Below are positions 43,358-51,550 of a DNA stretch of 64,000 nt, in pieces. The notes beneath the pieces are model-generated. The model ran no database searches and was not told the DNA's origin. It saw only the letters and a program-made list of their open reading frames with translations. The DNA lies in contig NZ_JAOEAL010000001.1 in NCBI RefSeq assembly GCF_029835735.1, forward strand, positions 3,038,001-3,102,000. The letters run 5' to 3'. The DNA is from Shewanella sp. GD04112. Its GTDB lineage: Bacteria > Pseudomonadota > Gammaproteobacteria > Enterobacterales > Shewanellaceae. The translations under genes and the position numbers were made by a program. Each line of letters opens with the position of its first letter. Within the stretch, counting starts at the first letter, position 1.

Positions 43358-46300
43358 CTAAGGCAAAATCACCTTGATTTCACTCCCATGGGAGGTTTTC
43401 AAGATATCAATTCGGGTGCCTATCTGCTCTTTCATTTCAGACACATGGGAAATCACCCCAATCATCCTGCCTGCCGACTGCAAATCCATCAGGGTTCGAA
43501 TGGCAAGTTCGAGTGAGTCCTGATCTAAGCTGCCAAAGCCTTCGTCGATAAATAAGGTGTCGAGTTTTATCCCCCCTGCGTAGGCTTGAACCACATCCGA
43601 TAAACCCAAGGCCATCGACAAGGCCGCCATAAAACTCTCACCACCACTTAAGGTCGCCACGGGACGCACTTTAGAGGTGTAGGCATCCTCGACTTCAAGC
43701 TCTAGCCCTGAGGCCTTATTGCCCTTAGCTCTGTCTTCTTTGCGCAATAATCGGTAGCGACCTTTACTCATTAAATGCAGCCTCTGCGTTGCCGCAAGCA
43801 ACACATCGTCGAGCAATACGCTAAGCACAAAGCGTTGCAGTGAAATTTTGTTGCCGGTATTACCGTTGGCAACATCGGCCAAAGTGCCAATCACTGCGTA
43901 TTCATCCTCGAGGGATTTGGCCTTTTGATCGACAATCGCCAGCTGAGTTTGGGTATTGTTAAGCAGGGTGAACCGAGTGTTGAGTTGACTCCATACCTCT
44001 TCCGCCGTTTTAAGCTGCGCGAGTCGCTCAGTGAGCAAGGCCTCTAAGGCATCAAGATCGGGTGATGTCGACTCGCTCAACTTGGTTTTAAGCTGAGTCA
44101 GTTGCGACTGATTTAAGGCGCACTGCCTATGATAGGTCTCTATGCCCTCAGCCAGCACCTGCATTTGCTCATCCGTTAACAAGGCCTCGCGCAATGCATC
44201 TCTATCGGTAAAGGCTGCGTTATCCAGCGCCGTCAGTAGCGCCTGCAGTGCTTGCGCCTGCAGCTCTGCCGCGCCATTACAACGCTCTATCGCCGCCGAT
44301 AATGCCGTTTGCGCCGCCACACTCTGCTGCTGCGCCTGCTGCTGCGCGGCTCTGAGCGCATCAATCTGACGTTTTATCTGCTCGAGTTGCTGTTGGTTAT
44401 CTGCAATAGCTTGATTCAATACCTCCAGTGTTCGGTATTCTTCTGGGATCCGCAGCGCTTTTTCCGCAAATTGACCCAATAAGCGCTCGACTTTGCCTTC
44501 TTGTTCACGGTAACGCTCACGCTCAAGTTCTAGTTGCTGCGTCAATGTAGACTCTTGCTGCTGCAAGGTTTTGATCTGTTGCTGTAACTGCTGTAGCGCT
44601 TGCGCCGCAGCGTCGGCCTGTTTCGATTGTAGTGTCAGTTCGTCTAGCGTTTGGCGATGGGATTCGAGCGACAACTCAACCTTATCGCCAAGGGCTGTTG
44701 CCAGCTCATTCGCCTGCTGTTGCTGTGCTTCTAATTGCTTTTGCAGCCCGCGATATTCTGCCCGTGCTTTATTGAGATTATCGAGCGCCAAGGCCTCGGC
44801 ATCCTGCGCCGCCTGCAATTGCAGTTCCGTTGGCAACTCCTCATGGCTCATCGCGGGTTGAGGATGGGCCGAACTGCCACAAACTGGGCATGGCTCATGG
44901 GGTTTTAGCTCTCTTGCTAAAATGGCTGCCTGACCTTGGAACCACTTCAGTTGCAAAGACTTATAAGCCGTTGAGGCTTCTTGATATTGGGTATTAAGCG
45001 CTTTTCCTTGTGAGCCAACCTGCTCAAGCAATCCTTGAGTGTGTGCGACTTTGGCACATATCTGTTGCCACTGCTTGAACTGCTCGAGCATATGACGGTG
45101 CTGCTGCAGTGCCTGTGCGGTGGCAAGTTGCTGCTCGCTTTGCTGCTGCAAGGCTGGCAGTTGAGCCTCACAATGGCTGCGCTGCTCCACTAGCGTTGCA
45201 AGCGTATTTTTACTCTCCTGCCCCTGCAATTTGGTGTTTTGTAGTATCTCTTTTGCTTGCGCTAAAGCTTGTTCAAGGCTGGCAAACTCAGCCAGCTGCG
45301 GCACTAACGCACTGAGATGACTATGTTGCTGCTCAACCTCACGCAGCTTATGTTCGAGGGGAATGATTTCCTGCGCCGCGGTTTCAGCATGAGCGAGTGC
45401 GAGCTTAGCGGCATCGAGTGTCGACTGCGCGCTATCGCGCTGAGTGGCGGCGAGACTCGCTTCTTGCTCCCGCGATAAGGCGTTATCTAATAAGGGTTTT
45501 ATACGCAGTGCTTGCTTGGCCACCTCAAGCCGTGCCGTTTGGGTTGCAATCTGCGCTTGCTGCTCATTAAGGCGAGATGCCTCAGCCTGTAATTCCTGTA
45601 AGCGAGTAAATTCAGCAAAGAGTTGCTGCGCGCTATCACGCTGTTTTAATGCTACTAAATGCGCCGCAACGCTCTGCTCCTTTGCCGCCGTTGCCGCCGC
45701 GAATTCGGGTTCAATGCGGCTAAACTCTGCGGCAAGTTCGTCATCAGATGTCAGTGCCGCGGTTTGCAAAATACCGTCGCGGCGGGCGCGCTGCTCTTTG
45801 ACAAGGTTGCGAATATCCGCCGCCTTGGCTTTTAGGGTATCTTCGATGCGTTTATAAATATGAGTTTGAAATAGCTGGCTAAAAATTTGCTCACGCGCCT
45901 TAGAGTCGGCCATCAGCAATTCGCGAAACTTCCCCTGCGGGAGCACCATCACTTGGCGGAACTGCTCCACATCTAGGCCGGTTAATGCCTCGATTTCGGC
46001 CGTGGCGTCTGACACTTTACTGGCGACGATAAGGGTTTCACTGCCATCTGGGGCAATCTTATACAGCTGTGCCTCACTCTTTTGTACCGTTGAGCCATCA
46101 CCGCTTTTCTTTAGTCTTTCCTGCTCGGGGACGCGGCGAATACGATAACCCGTACTGCCTAATTGAAAACTAAAAGTCACCTCGGTAAGCAAGTTATCAT
46201 CGGCCATATCGCAGCGCATCTGGCTGCCTTCGCGCTCGTTGCCTGTGGTTTTGCCGTAAAGTGCAAAACAAATTCCGTCGAGCAGCGTAGTTTTGCCCGC

Positions 46301-46414
46301 GCCAGTTGGCCCGTTGATCAGGAATAAGGGGTTATCCCCCAGTTCGGTAAAATCAATGGTTTGAGTCGAGGCGAAGGGGCCAAAGGCCGACATTGACAGC
46401 GTGAGTGGCTTCAT
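43358..46414 (-). CDS. sbcC: SbcC subunit of the SbcCD nuclease
   Basis: 1018-residue SMC-like ATPase. Walker A GPTGAGKTTLLDGICFAL near residue 40, two long coiled coils rich in Gln and Ala (about 170-500 and 540-840), a zinc-hook CPVC in EPCPVCGSSAHPQP near residue 510, and the C-terminal signature LSGGESFMAALSMAL with Walker B LFIDEGFGSLD. With SbcD it cleaves DNA hairpins and protein-blocked ends. Follows sbcD with a 4-bp overlap. The Ala/Gln-rich coil gives open frames on the other strand that are not genes. Confidence 0.96.
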   Translation of the reverse strand: MKPLTLSMSAFGPFASTQTIDFTELGDNPLFLINGPTGAGKTTLLDGICFALYGKTTGNEREGSQMRCDMADDNLLTEVTFSFQLGSTGYRIRRVPEQERLKKSGDGSTVQKSEAQLYKIAPDGSETLIVASKVSDATAEIEALTGLDVEQFRQVMVLPQGKFRELLMADSKAREQIFSQLFQTHIYKRIEDTLKAKAADIRNLVKEQRARRDGILQTAALTSDDELAAEFSRIEPEFAAATAAKEQSVAAHLVALKQRDSAQQLFAEFTRLQELQAEASRLNEQQAQIATQTARLEVAKQALRIKPLLDNALSREQEASLAATQRDSAQSTLDAAKLALAHAETAAQEIIPLEHKLREVEQQHSHLSALVPQLAEFASLEQALAQAKEILQNTKLQGQESKNTLATLVEQRSHCEAQLPALQQQSEQQLATAQALQQHRHMLEQFKQWQQICAKVAHTQGLLEQVGSQGKALNTQYQEASTAYKSLQLKWFQGQAAILARELKPHEPCPVCGSSAHPQPAMSHEELPTELQLQAAQDAEALALDNLNKARAEYRGLQKQLEAQQQQANELATALGDKVELSLESHRQTLDELTLQSKQADAAAQALQQLQQQIKTLQQQESTLTQQLELERERYREQEGKVERLLGQFAEKALRIPEEYRTLEVLNQAIADNQQQLEQIKRQIDALRAAQQQAQQQSVAAQTALSAAIERCNGAAELQAQALQALLTALDNAAFTDRDALREALLTDEQMQVLAEGIETYHRQCALNQSQLTQLKTKLSESTSPDLDALEALLTERLAQLKTAEEVWSQLNTRFTLLNNTQTQLAIVDQKAKSLEDEYAVIGTLADVANGNTGNKISLQRFVLSVLLDDVLLAATQRLHLMSKGRYRLLRKEDRAKGNKASGLELEVEDAYTSKVRPVATLSGGESFMAALSMALGLSDVVQAYAGGIKLDTLFIDEGFGSLDQDSLELAIRTLMDLQSAGRMIGVISHVSEMKEQIGTRIDILKTSHGSEIKVILP

Positions 46415-47613
46415 GCGGATTGCTCCCCTTTTGCTACAACGCGAGTAGATCCAACGCTATCGCGTTCATCCCTGTGAAGCTTAGTTAAAATCTCATCCAT
46501 AACCGCTTGCTGCGCATCACTCAACGCCTCGCCAGAGACTTGGCTGAAAAAATCACGGAACATGGCCATTTCGCCTTTTTTGATATGGTCACGGTTGAGT
46601 GCCACAGCCTGCTCACCCGCCATTAATCCAGTACGTTCTAAATGCAACACATTGGGATAGACACTGCGCAGTTTGCCCATGGCATCTAAAATGGCGTGTT
46701 TATCGAGGAGTCTCACCATCAGATAATCCTCACGCTTGGCATCGGTTTTTCCAAGATCTAATAAATGTGCCAATTCCCCTTCGATAATCCGCACATCACG
46801 CAGCGCCGTTAAGGGCAAGAGTTGGATTTGCGCCGGAGTGTGCGCGGCAACGTCCACTAAAGTGACTGACTTGTGTTGATGCTGTTCGCTAAAGGAATAT
46901 TTCAAAATCGAGCCGGAATAACGCACATGCTCACAACCTTTATATTGCGGTCCGTGCAAGTGGCCAAGGGCAACATAATCAAACTCACTAAAAAGCCGTG
47001 GGGAAATTTTATCGGCGCCGCCAATACTCAATGGCCGCTCGGACTCTGACTCACTACCGCCATCTAAAAAGCAATGACTAACAACGACTTTAGGTAACCC
47101 TTGGCTGTCGTGGGAGCGTACTTGTTCTAACAGTAGCGCCATAGCCTCTTCATGGCTGGATACACTAAGCCCCTTGGCATCCGCCTCAAATACTTGGCGC
47201 ACGGTTGCAGGTTCGGCGTAAGGCAGCGGATAAAAGTAAGCATCGCCACTTGAGCTGGTTAAGCGGATCGGCGTTAAATCAGCCTGCAGCGGCCCAATAA
47301 TGTGCAAACCACTTGCCGCCATTTGTTTAGCCGCAAAGCCTAAGCGTTCGTGCCCGTCGTGGTTACCGGCAATCATCAGCACTTGTAATCCTAACTCGGT
47401 GATAAGGCGATTAAGCACCTCATCGAGCAGAGCCACGGCGCTGGCTGGAGGAATCGACCTATCGTAAATATCCCCAGCAATAATCACCGCATCGACAGCA
47501 TGCTCTTGTGCCAATGTCACAATTTGATCAAGCACATAGGCTTGGTCTTCTAAGAGTGATTGATTGTGTAACTGGCGACCAATATGCCAGTCCGAGGTAT
47601 GGATAAATCTCAT
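46411..47613 (-). CDS. sbcD: SbcD nuclease subunit (Mre11-like)
   Basis: 400-residue metallophosphoesterase. Motifs: HTSDWHIGRQL near the N-terminus, GDIYDR, AGNHDGHERL, VVSHCFLDGG and GHLHGPQ. It supplies the manganese-dependent nuclease of SbcCD. First gene of the sbcDC pair. Confidence 0.95.
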   Translation of the reverse strand: MRFIHTSDWHIGRQLHNQSLLEDQAYVLDQIVTLAQEHAVDAVIIAGDIYDRSIPPASAVALLDEVLNRLITELGLQVLMIAGNHDGHERLGFAAKQMAASGLHIIGPLQADLTPIRLTSSSGDAYFYPLPYAEPATVRQVFEADAKGLSVSSHEEAMALLLEQVRSHDSQGLPKVVVSHCFLDGGSESESERPLSIGGADKISPRLFSEFDYVALGHLHGPQYKGCEHVRYSGSILKYSFSEQHQHKSVTLVDVAAHTPAQIQLLPLTALRDVRIIEGELAHLLDLGKTDAKREDYLMVRLLDKHAILDAMGKLRSVYPNVLHLERTGLMAGEQAVALNRDHIKKGEMAMFRDFFSQVSGEALSDAQQAVMDEILTKLHRDERDSVGSTRVVAKGEQSA

Positions 47614-47808
47614 CGTTGCGAAACCTTACATGAATACTAAGCCGATTCTATCGCGTGGGTGTTTACCGTTTAACTTGCGAAGTTTCCGGTGCAAACGCTG
47701 GGCAATAACACAGTCTATTGACCGTAAAAACGCTTTAAAAATGCTAGGTTATCCTAAACATTACTGCGGAGTATAGCGAATACCAAGGGACTGAGGAGAT
47801 TTACAGCA

Positions 47809-47866
47809 ATAAGGCCGAAAACTGTGCTCGCTGCACTTATGCAGACAAGCATATATTCGGCCTTAT
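47809..47866. repeat. Large inverted repeat downstream of the TSUP gene
   Basis: ATAAGGCCGAA (47809-47819) and TTCGGCCTTAT (47856-47866) are an exact 11-bp pair. Inside, CTGCA-CTTA-TGCAG (47831-47844) forms a second stem. It lies 31 bp beyond the TSUP stop and may end that transcript, though there is no long T-run; it could also be a cruciform element. Confidence 0.6.
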
Positions 47867-47897
47867 CAAGGGAGAGGCAAATACGATAGCGGCTTTA

Positions 47898-48668
47898 TCA
47901 AAACAGTTGATATTGGCTCGCTAACAGTTTCACACTCATGGCTAAGGACATAGTCACCACTAAAGGCTTAATGATCTTAGTGCCCTTGGTCACGACTAAG
48001 CGCGAACCTAAGGTGGCGCCGATGGCCTGCCCGGCAAGCATCACTAAGCCGAGCACCCAAATCACTTTGCCGCCTAAGGTAAAGAAGATAAGCGAAGCGA
48101 TATTGGTCGAGAAATTTAGCACCTTGGCATGTGCCGTCGCTTTTGCCAGACCAAAACCGGCCAAGGTCACAAAGGCCAGCGCGAAGAAACTCCCTGTGCC
48201 AGGGCCAAAAAAACCATCGTACAAACCCACACCGAGCGCGGCGGTAAAGGCAAAGGCGGTAGGCGTTAACACTTGATGACGATCATCTTCCGAAATCTTT
48301 TTCGAAAACAAGAAATAACAACCAATGGCGAGAATTAAAAAAGGTAAGACTAACTCCAGCACTTTTGCATCGACCAACTGCACCAGAATCGTGCCTAAGG
48401 CGGCGCCCGCAAAGGCACAGATAAGAGACAGTTTAACGGCCTTCAAATCGACCAATCCCTTACGCACAAAGTACAAGCTCGCAAAAAAGCTGCCACCGCA
48501 GGCCTGTAATTTGTTAGTCCCAAGTGCCACCGCTGGCGGTAAACCCGCCCACATTAACGCTGGGATAGTCAGCAATCCCCCGCCGCCGGCGATAGAGTCT
48601 ATAAACCCCGCCACCATAGCCACACCAAAGAGTAATGCCGCAATTTGTAGAGTCAGTTCAAATTCCAT
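47898..48668 (-). CDS. TSUP-family (TauE/SafE) anion exporter
   Basis: 256 residues with about eight membrane helices and two TSUP repeats. Motifs GGGGLLTIPALMWAGLPPAVALGTNKLQACGG and DGFFGPGTGSFFALAFV are typical. Members export sulfite or sulfonates or import sulfur/carbon compounds; the substrate here is unknown. The ATG at 48668 is preferred over one at 48707. It is divergent from a LysR gene, which probably controls it. Confidence 0.88.
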   Translation of the reverse strand: MEFELTLQIAALLFGVAMVAGFIDSIAGGGGLLTIPALMWAGLPPAVALGTNKLQACGGSFFASLYFVRKGLVDLKAVKLSLICAFAGAALGTILVQLVDAKVLELVLPFLILAIGCYFLFSKKISEDDRHQVLTPTAFAFTAALGVGLYDGFFGPGTGSFFALAFVTLAGFGLAKATAHAKVLNFSTNIASLIFFTLGGKVIWVLGLVMLAGQAIGATLGSRLVVTKGTKIIKPLVVTMSLAMSVKLLASQYQLF

Positions 48669-48809
48669 GATTGTTATTATTGAGTAATAGGAGCTAAGGC
48701 TTCGCATTAGACTGCGTTTGCCTTATAAACGCAAAGGAGTTATTGTCGCGCTAGCGTGAGTAAAGCTCACACTAAATACCCTTATCATTTACTCGATTCG
48801 GATACACCT

Positions 48810-49718
48810 ATGTTTACTTCCTTGCCGCCCCTCAATGCATTACGGGCATTCGAGTCTGCCGCCCGCTTACAAAGCATGACACTTGCTAGCAAAGAGCTGC
48901 ATGTCACCCACGGCGCTATCAGTAAACAAATCCGTGTATTAGAAGAATTCTTAGGTTTTGCCCTCTTCGTGCGCCTACATAAAAAAGTCGCACTCACGGA
49001 CGAAGCCAAGCGCTACTTGCCCCATGTGCAAGCGGCTCTGCAAACCTTATCAAGCGCCACCGCCGATTTACGCAACCAAGGCTCGAGGCCACAAACCTTA
49101 GCCATCAATGTGTTACCTAGTTTAACTATCAACTGGTTAATCCCTCGGATGGAGCAATTTAAATCTCGACATCCGCATTTGTATGTGGATCTCTCGATCG
49201 GTGACTTTGCCGTCGACTTCAGCCAGGGCCGTTATGACATTGCCATTCGCAGCAGCACTCAACTCCCCAGAGGGGTTAATTACATCAAGCTGATGGATGA
49301 AGACTTGTGCTTAGTGTGCGCGCCGTCGCTCGCGCCTAAACTCAAAAGCATCGAAGACATCAATAATGTAACCCTGCTTAAACACACCACTCGGCCAGAG
49401 CTGTGGGAGTATTGGGCGGATAAAGTGGGGCTAGTACTCACGCAGGCGCAAACCTTTGGCGTCGAGCATTTTTATATGTTGAGTCAAGCCGCGGCCAGTG
49501 GCATGGGCGCAGCGCTGATCCCACGTTTTTTTATCGAAGAACAATTGGCCAATGGCAGCTTGGTGATCCCGTTTCAAGCACCTTTTACCAGCCCATACGC
49601 CTATTACTTGCTCACGCCCAAATCCCCTAGCCTGCCGCTAAAAGTACAGGCCTTTATCGATTGGATGCTCGAGTTATTTGCACCATATCGGCAATCGTCA
49701 GATAACGACAAAGCCTAG
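48810..49718 (+). CDS. LysR-family regulator, GcvA-like
   Basis: 302 residues. N-terminal winged helix-turn-helix starting LPPLNALRAFESAARLQSMTLASKELHVTHGAISKQIRVLEEFLG, and a substrate-binding-like effector domain. The sequence around LPPLNALRAFE and LAINVLPSLTINWLIPRM resembles the GcvA branch. The ATG at 48810 fits the family; the upstream in-frame start at 48756 adds non-conserved residues. Divergent from the TSUP gene with 141 bp between starts, the standard arrangement for a LysR regulator and its target. Confidence 0.88.
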   Translation: MFTSLPPLNALRAFESAARLQSMTLASKELHVTHGAISKQIRVLEEFLGFALFVRLHKKVALTDEAKRYLPHVQAALQTLSSATADLRNQGSRPQTLAINVLPSLTINWLIPRMEQFKSRHPHLYVDLSIGDFAVDFSQGRYDIAIRSSTQLPRGVNYIKLMDEDLCLVCAPSLAPKLKSIEDINNVTLLKHTTRPELWEYWADKVGLVLTQAQTFGVEHFYMLSQAAASGMGAALIPRFFIEEQLANGSLVIPFQAPFTSPYAYYLLTPKSPSLPLKVQAFIDWMLELFAPYRQSSDNDKA

Positions 49719-49724
49719 ATAGCA

Positions 49725-49749
49725 AAAAACCACCTGAGCGGTGGTTTTT
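49725..49749. terminator. Bidirectional terminator
   Basis: AAAACCACC-TGAGC-GGTGGTTTT with A- and T-runs on both sides, between the LysR gene and the convergent RraB gene. Confidence 0.85.
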
Positions 49750-49771
49750 AACGGCTTCTCTGGCGATAGGC

Positions 49772-50158
49772 TTAGTGATGGCAATGTTCATCGTGAACAT
49801 GGTCGTCATCCATAAACTCATCATCACCTTCTTGATGTTGCATTACGCCCCATCCATCGGTCATGCCGCCGAACTCGGCCGCAAAATCATTGAGAATGGT
49901 TTCTTGCTCAACCAAGTCATCGTAGTCTGGCACCATGTTGATGCATACGATGATTTCCCACTTGCCGAGTTCATCGTTAAGGTTCAGCTCGACTTCGCCT
50001 TCTAAATCGGAGTTGGCTAACTCTTCGAGTGCAGATTCAGCATCACGCTGATCATCGAAAACTAAAAAGAAATCAACATCGAGGGCTTTAGTGAGGTCAA
50101 TTCCGGCTTCGGCCATCGCAGCCAGCATTTTGCCATTATCGTCATCTGGAAATTGCAT
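49772..50158 (-). CDS. RraB-family RNase E inhibitor-like protein
   Basis: 128 residues of the RraB fold: FFLVFDDQRDAESALEEL, a central WEIIVCINMVPDYDDL and FGGMTDGWGVMQHQEG, then an Asp/His-rich tail ending in HVHDEHCHH. In E. coli RraB binds RNase E and slows degradation of some transcripts. The family relation is clear but the level of identity to E. coli RraB is modest, so the target is inferred. His-rich tail could bind metal. Confidence 0.85.
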   Translation of the reverse strand: MQFPDDDNGKMLAAMAEAGIDLTKALDVDFFLVFDDQRDAESALEELANSDLEGEVELNLNDELGKWEIIVCINMVPDYDDLVEQETILNDFAAEFGGMTDGWGVMQHQEGDDEFMDDDHVHDEHCHH

Positions 50159-50180
50159 ATCCTACTCCACAGTATCTGGC

Positions 50181-50411
50181 TTATTCAGCCGCAATGATTT
50201 GAACCGATTCACCATTAAAGCTGACGATGTCACCCGCAACGACTTTTTTACGTTTGCGCGTTTCCACTTCGCCATTGACGGTAACCAAACCTTCATCAAT
50301 AACATGCTTGGCTTCGCCACCAGCATTCGACATGCCTTGTACCTTTAATACTTTGTACAATTCAATAAAATCTTCGCCAGGATACAAAGCTAACTGATTA
50401 ATTTGCGCCAC
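50181..50411 (-). CDS. S4-domain RNA-binding protein (YbcJ-like)
   Basis: 76 residues, a single S4 domain: FIELYKVLKVQGMSNAGGEAKHVIDEGLVTVNGEVETRKRKKVVAGDIVSF. Small stand-alone S4 proteins such as E. coli YbcJ bind RNA; the target is unknown. It lies directly upstream of the RraB gene on the same strand (22 bp gap), so both may be one transcript about RNA metabolism. Confidence 0.9.
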   Translation of the reverse strand: MAQINQLALYPGEDFIELYKVLKVQGMSNAGGEAKHVIDEGLVTVNGEVETRKRKKVVAGDIVSFNGESVQIIAAE

Positions 50412-50481
50412 TTAAACACGCCTCAAAAAATAAACCTGCGGCATTATAGCAGCATGTCCCATGGGATGCAGATAATTTAAC

Positions 50482-51018
50482 TTATCTTTGCCTTTCATCA
50501 GCGAGCAGCCCATAGGCGCATTCATCCTGCCACTCATCACCTATCTTAAAATGCTGCCGAAACACACCTTCGAGTTGAAAGCCACATTTCTCCATCACCC
50601 GGGCCGAACCGATATTGTCTTTGGCGCAGTGCCCAACTAATTTATGGACAGACAAACTCAAACAGGCCCAATCGACAACCGCCTGTAAACTCTCAGTAGC
50701 ATAGCCTTTACCGTGCCCCGCGTGCGCCAGCAAATAACCGACCTCGGCACGTTGCTCCTCCACACTTTGACAATGAAGACCGGTTAAACCAATAAACTCA
50801 CCGCTATCAAGGGTTTCAATCACCAGAGTAAGCCAATCGCCAGAGGCATAGTCCCAGGTGGCTGAGCGCTGCTCAAACTTTTGCCGGATCACTTCGGGAG
50901 CTTCAGGAATACGCACATAGCGATTGATGTCAGGATCTTGATGTAATGCCAAGAAGTGTGGCCAATCCTGCTCTTGTAAACTGCGAAGTCTTAATCTGTC
51001 GGTATAGAGTTCAAGCAT
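50482..51018 (-). CDS. GNAT-family acetyltransferase (RimJ/RimL-like)
   Basis: 178 residues. Acetyl-CoA-binding GNAT domain: TDRLRLRSLQEQDWPHFLALHQDPDIN opening, EVGYLLAHAGHGKGYATESLQAVVDWA with the Q/R-x-x-G-x-G/A-type loop, and NIGSARVMEKCGFQLEGVFRQHFKI. This branch acetylates alpha-amino groups of proteins or small molecules; the substrate is not evident. ATG at 51018 is preferred over 51030. Monocistronic. Confidence 0.87.
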   Translation of the reverse strand: MLELYTDRLRLRSLQEQDWPHFLALHQDPDINRYVRIPEAPEVIRQKFEQRSATWDYASGDWLTLVIETLDSGEFIGLTGLHCQSVEEQRAEVGYLLAHAGHGKGYATESLQAVVDWACLSLSVHKLVGHCAKDNIGSARVMEKCGFQLEGVFRQHFKIGDEWQDECAYGLLADERQR

Positions 51019-51048
51019 AGCGGCTCCCAATGGATGGATGAACTAAAA

Positions 51049-51075
51049 AAAATGGCAGCCAAACGCTGCCATTTT
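51049..51075 (-). terminator. Terminator of ppiC
   Basis: AAAATGGCAGC-CAAAC-GCTGCCATTTT, with a run of eight T on the minus strand; directly downstream of ppiC. Confidence 0.9.
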
Positions 51076-51091
51076 CTCGGCAAGGAGACGA

Positions 51092-51370
51092 TTAACCGCG
51101 GCTGGTCACTTCGAGTAAGTGGTAACCAAACTGGGTTTTAACTGGACCTTGAACCACGTTTAATGGCGCACTAAACACTACTTCATCAAACTCACGCACC
51201 ATCATGCCAGGGCCGAATGAACCTAATTCGCCACCTTGAGCACCCGATGGGCATGAGGAATGTGCGCGGGCGATTTGCGCAAAATCGGCACCATCGAGGA
51301 TCTGTTGTTTAAGTGCTTGGCACTGCTCTTCGCTGCTCACTAACAAATGTCTTGCTGTAGCCTGAACCAT
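51092..51370 (-). CDS. ppiC: Parvulin peptidyl-prolyl isomerase PpiC
   Basis: 92 residues, single parvulin domain (E. coli PpiC: 93): ARHLLVSSEEQCQALKQQILDGADFAQIARAHSSCPSGAQGGELGSFGPGMMVREFDEVVFS, then QTGFGYH-type end TQFGYHLLEVTSRG. Catalyses cis-trans isomerisation of prolyl bonds in the cytoplasm. The ATG at 51370 matches the family N-terminus; a start at 51409 would add 13 residues. Confidence 0.93.
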   Translation of the reverse strand: MVQATARHLLVSSEEQCQALKQQILDGADFAQIARAHSSCPSGAQGGELGSFGPGMMVREFDEVVFSAPLNVVQGPVKTQFGYHLLEVTSRG

Positions 51371-51499
51371 GGTAAAACTCCCTGAATAATCCTGAGACAT
51401 TTGCCCCAAATATCATATGGTTCCCGTTTTTATGACATCTAAACGGGATGTGAATATTGAGTATAAAAACATTCTGTTTAATTAAAAAGTCTTAAACTG

Positions 51500-51533
51500 C
51501 GCCGTCATTAATTTTGTTATCGATAACGGCGCA
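51500..51533. repeat. Inverted repeat between the DUF885 and ppiC genes
   Basis: GCGCCGT (51500-51506) and ACGGCGC (51527-51533) enclose 20 nt containing most of the 12-mer GTTATCGATAAC (51516-51527), itself palindromic. The same 12-mer forms the core of the palindrome at 23666-23691. The arms may act as the terminator of the DUF885 gene. Confidence 0.6.
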
Positions 51534-51550
51534 GCATAATCAACTCGGTC

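Noticed and set aside
43358..46414. Long plus-strand open frames inside sbcC and sbcD
   Set aside because: They are Cys/Ser/Ala-rich shadow frames caused by the Gln/Ala-rich coiled coils of SbcC.
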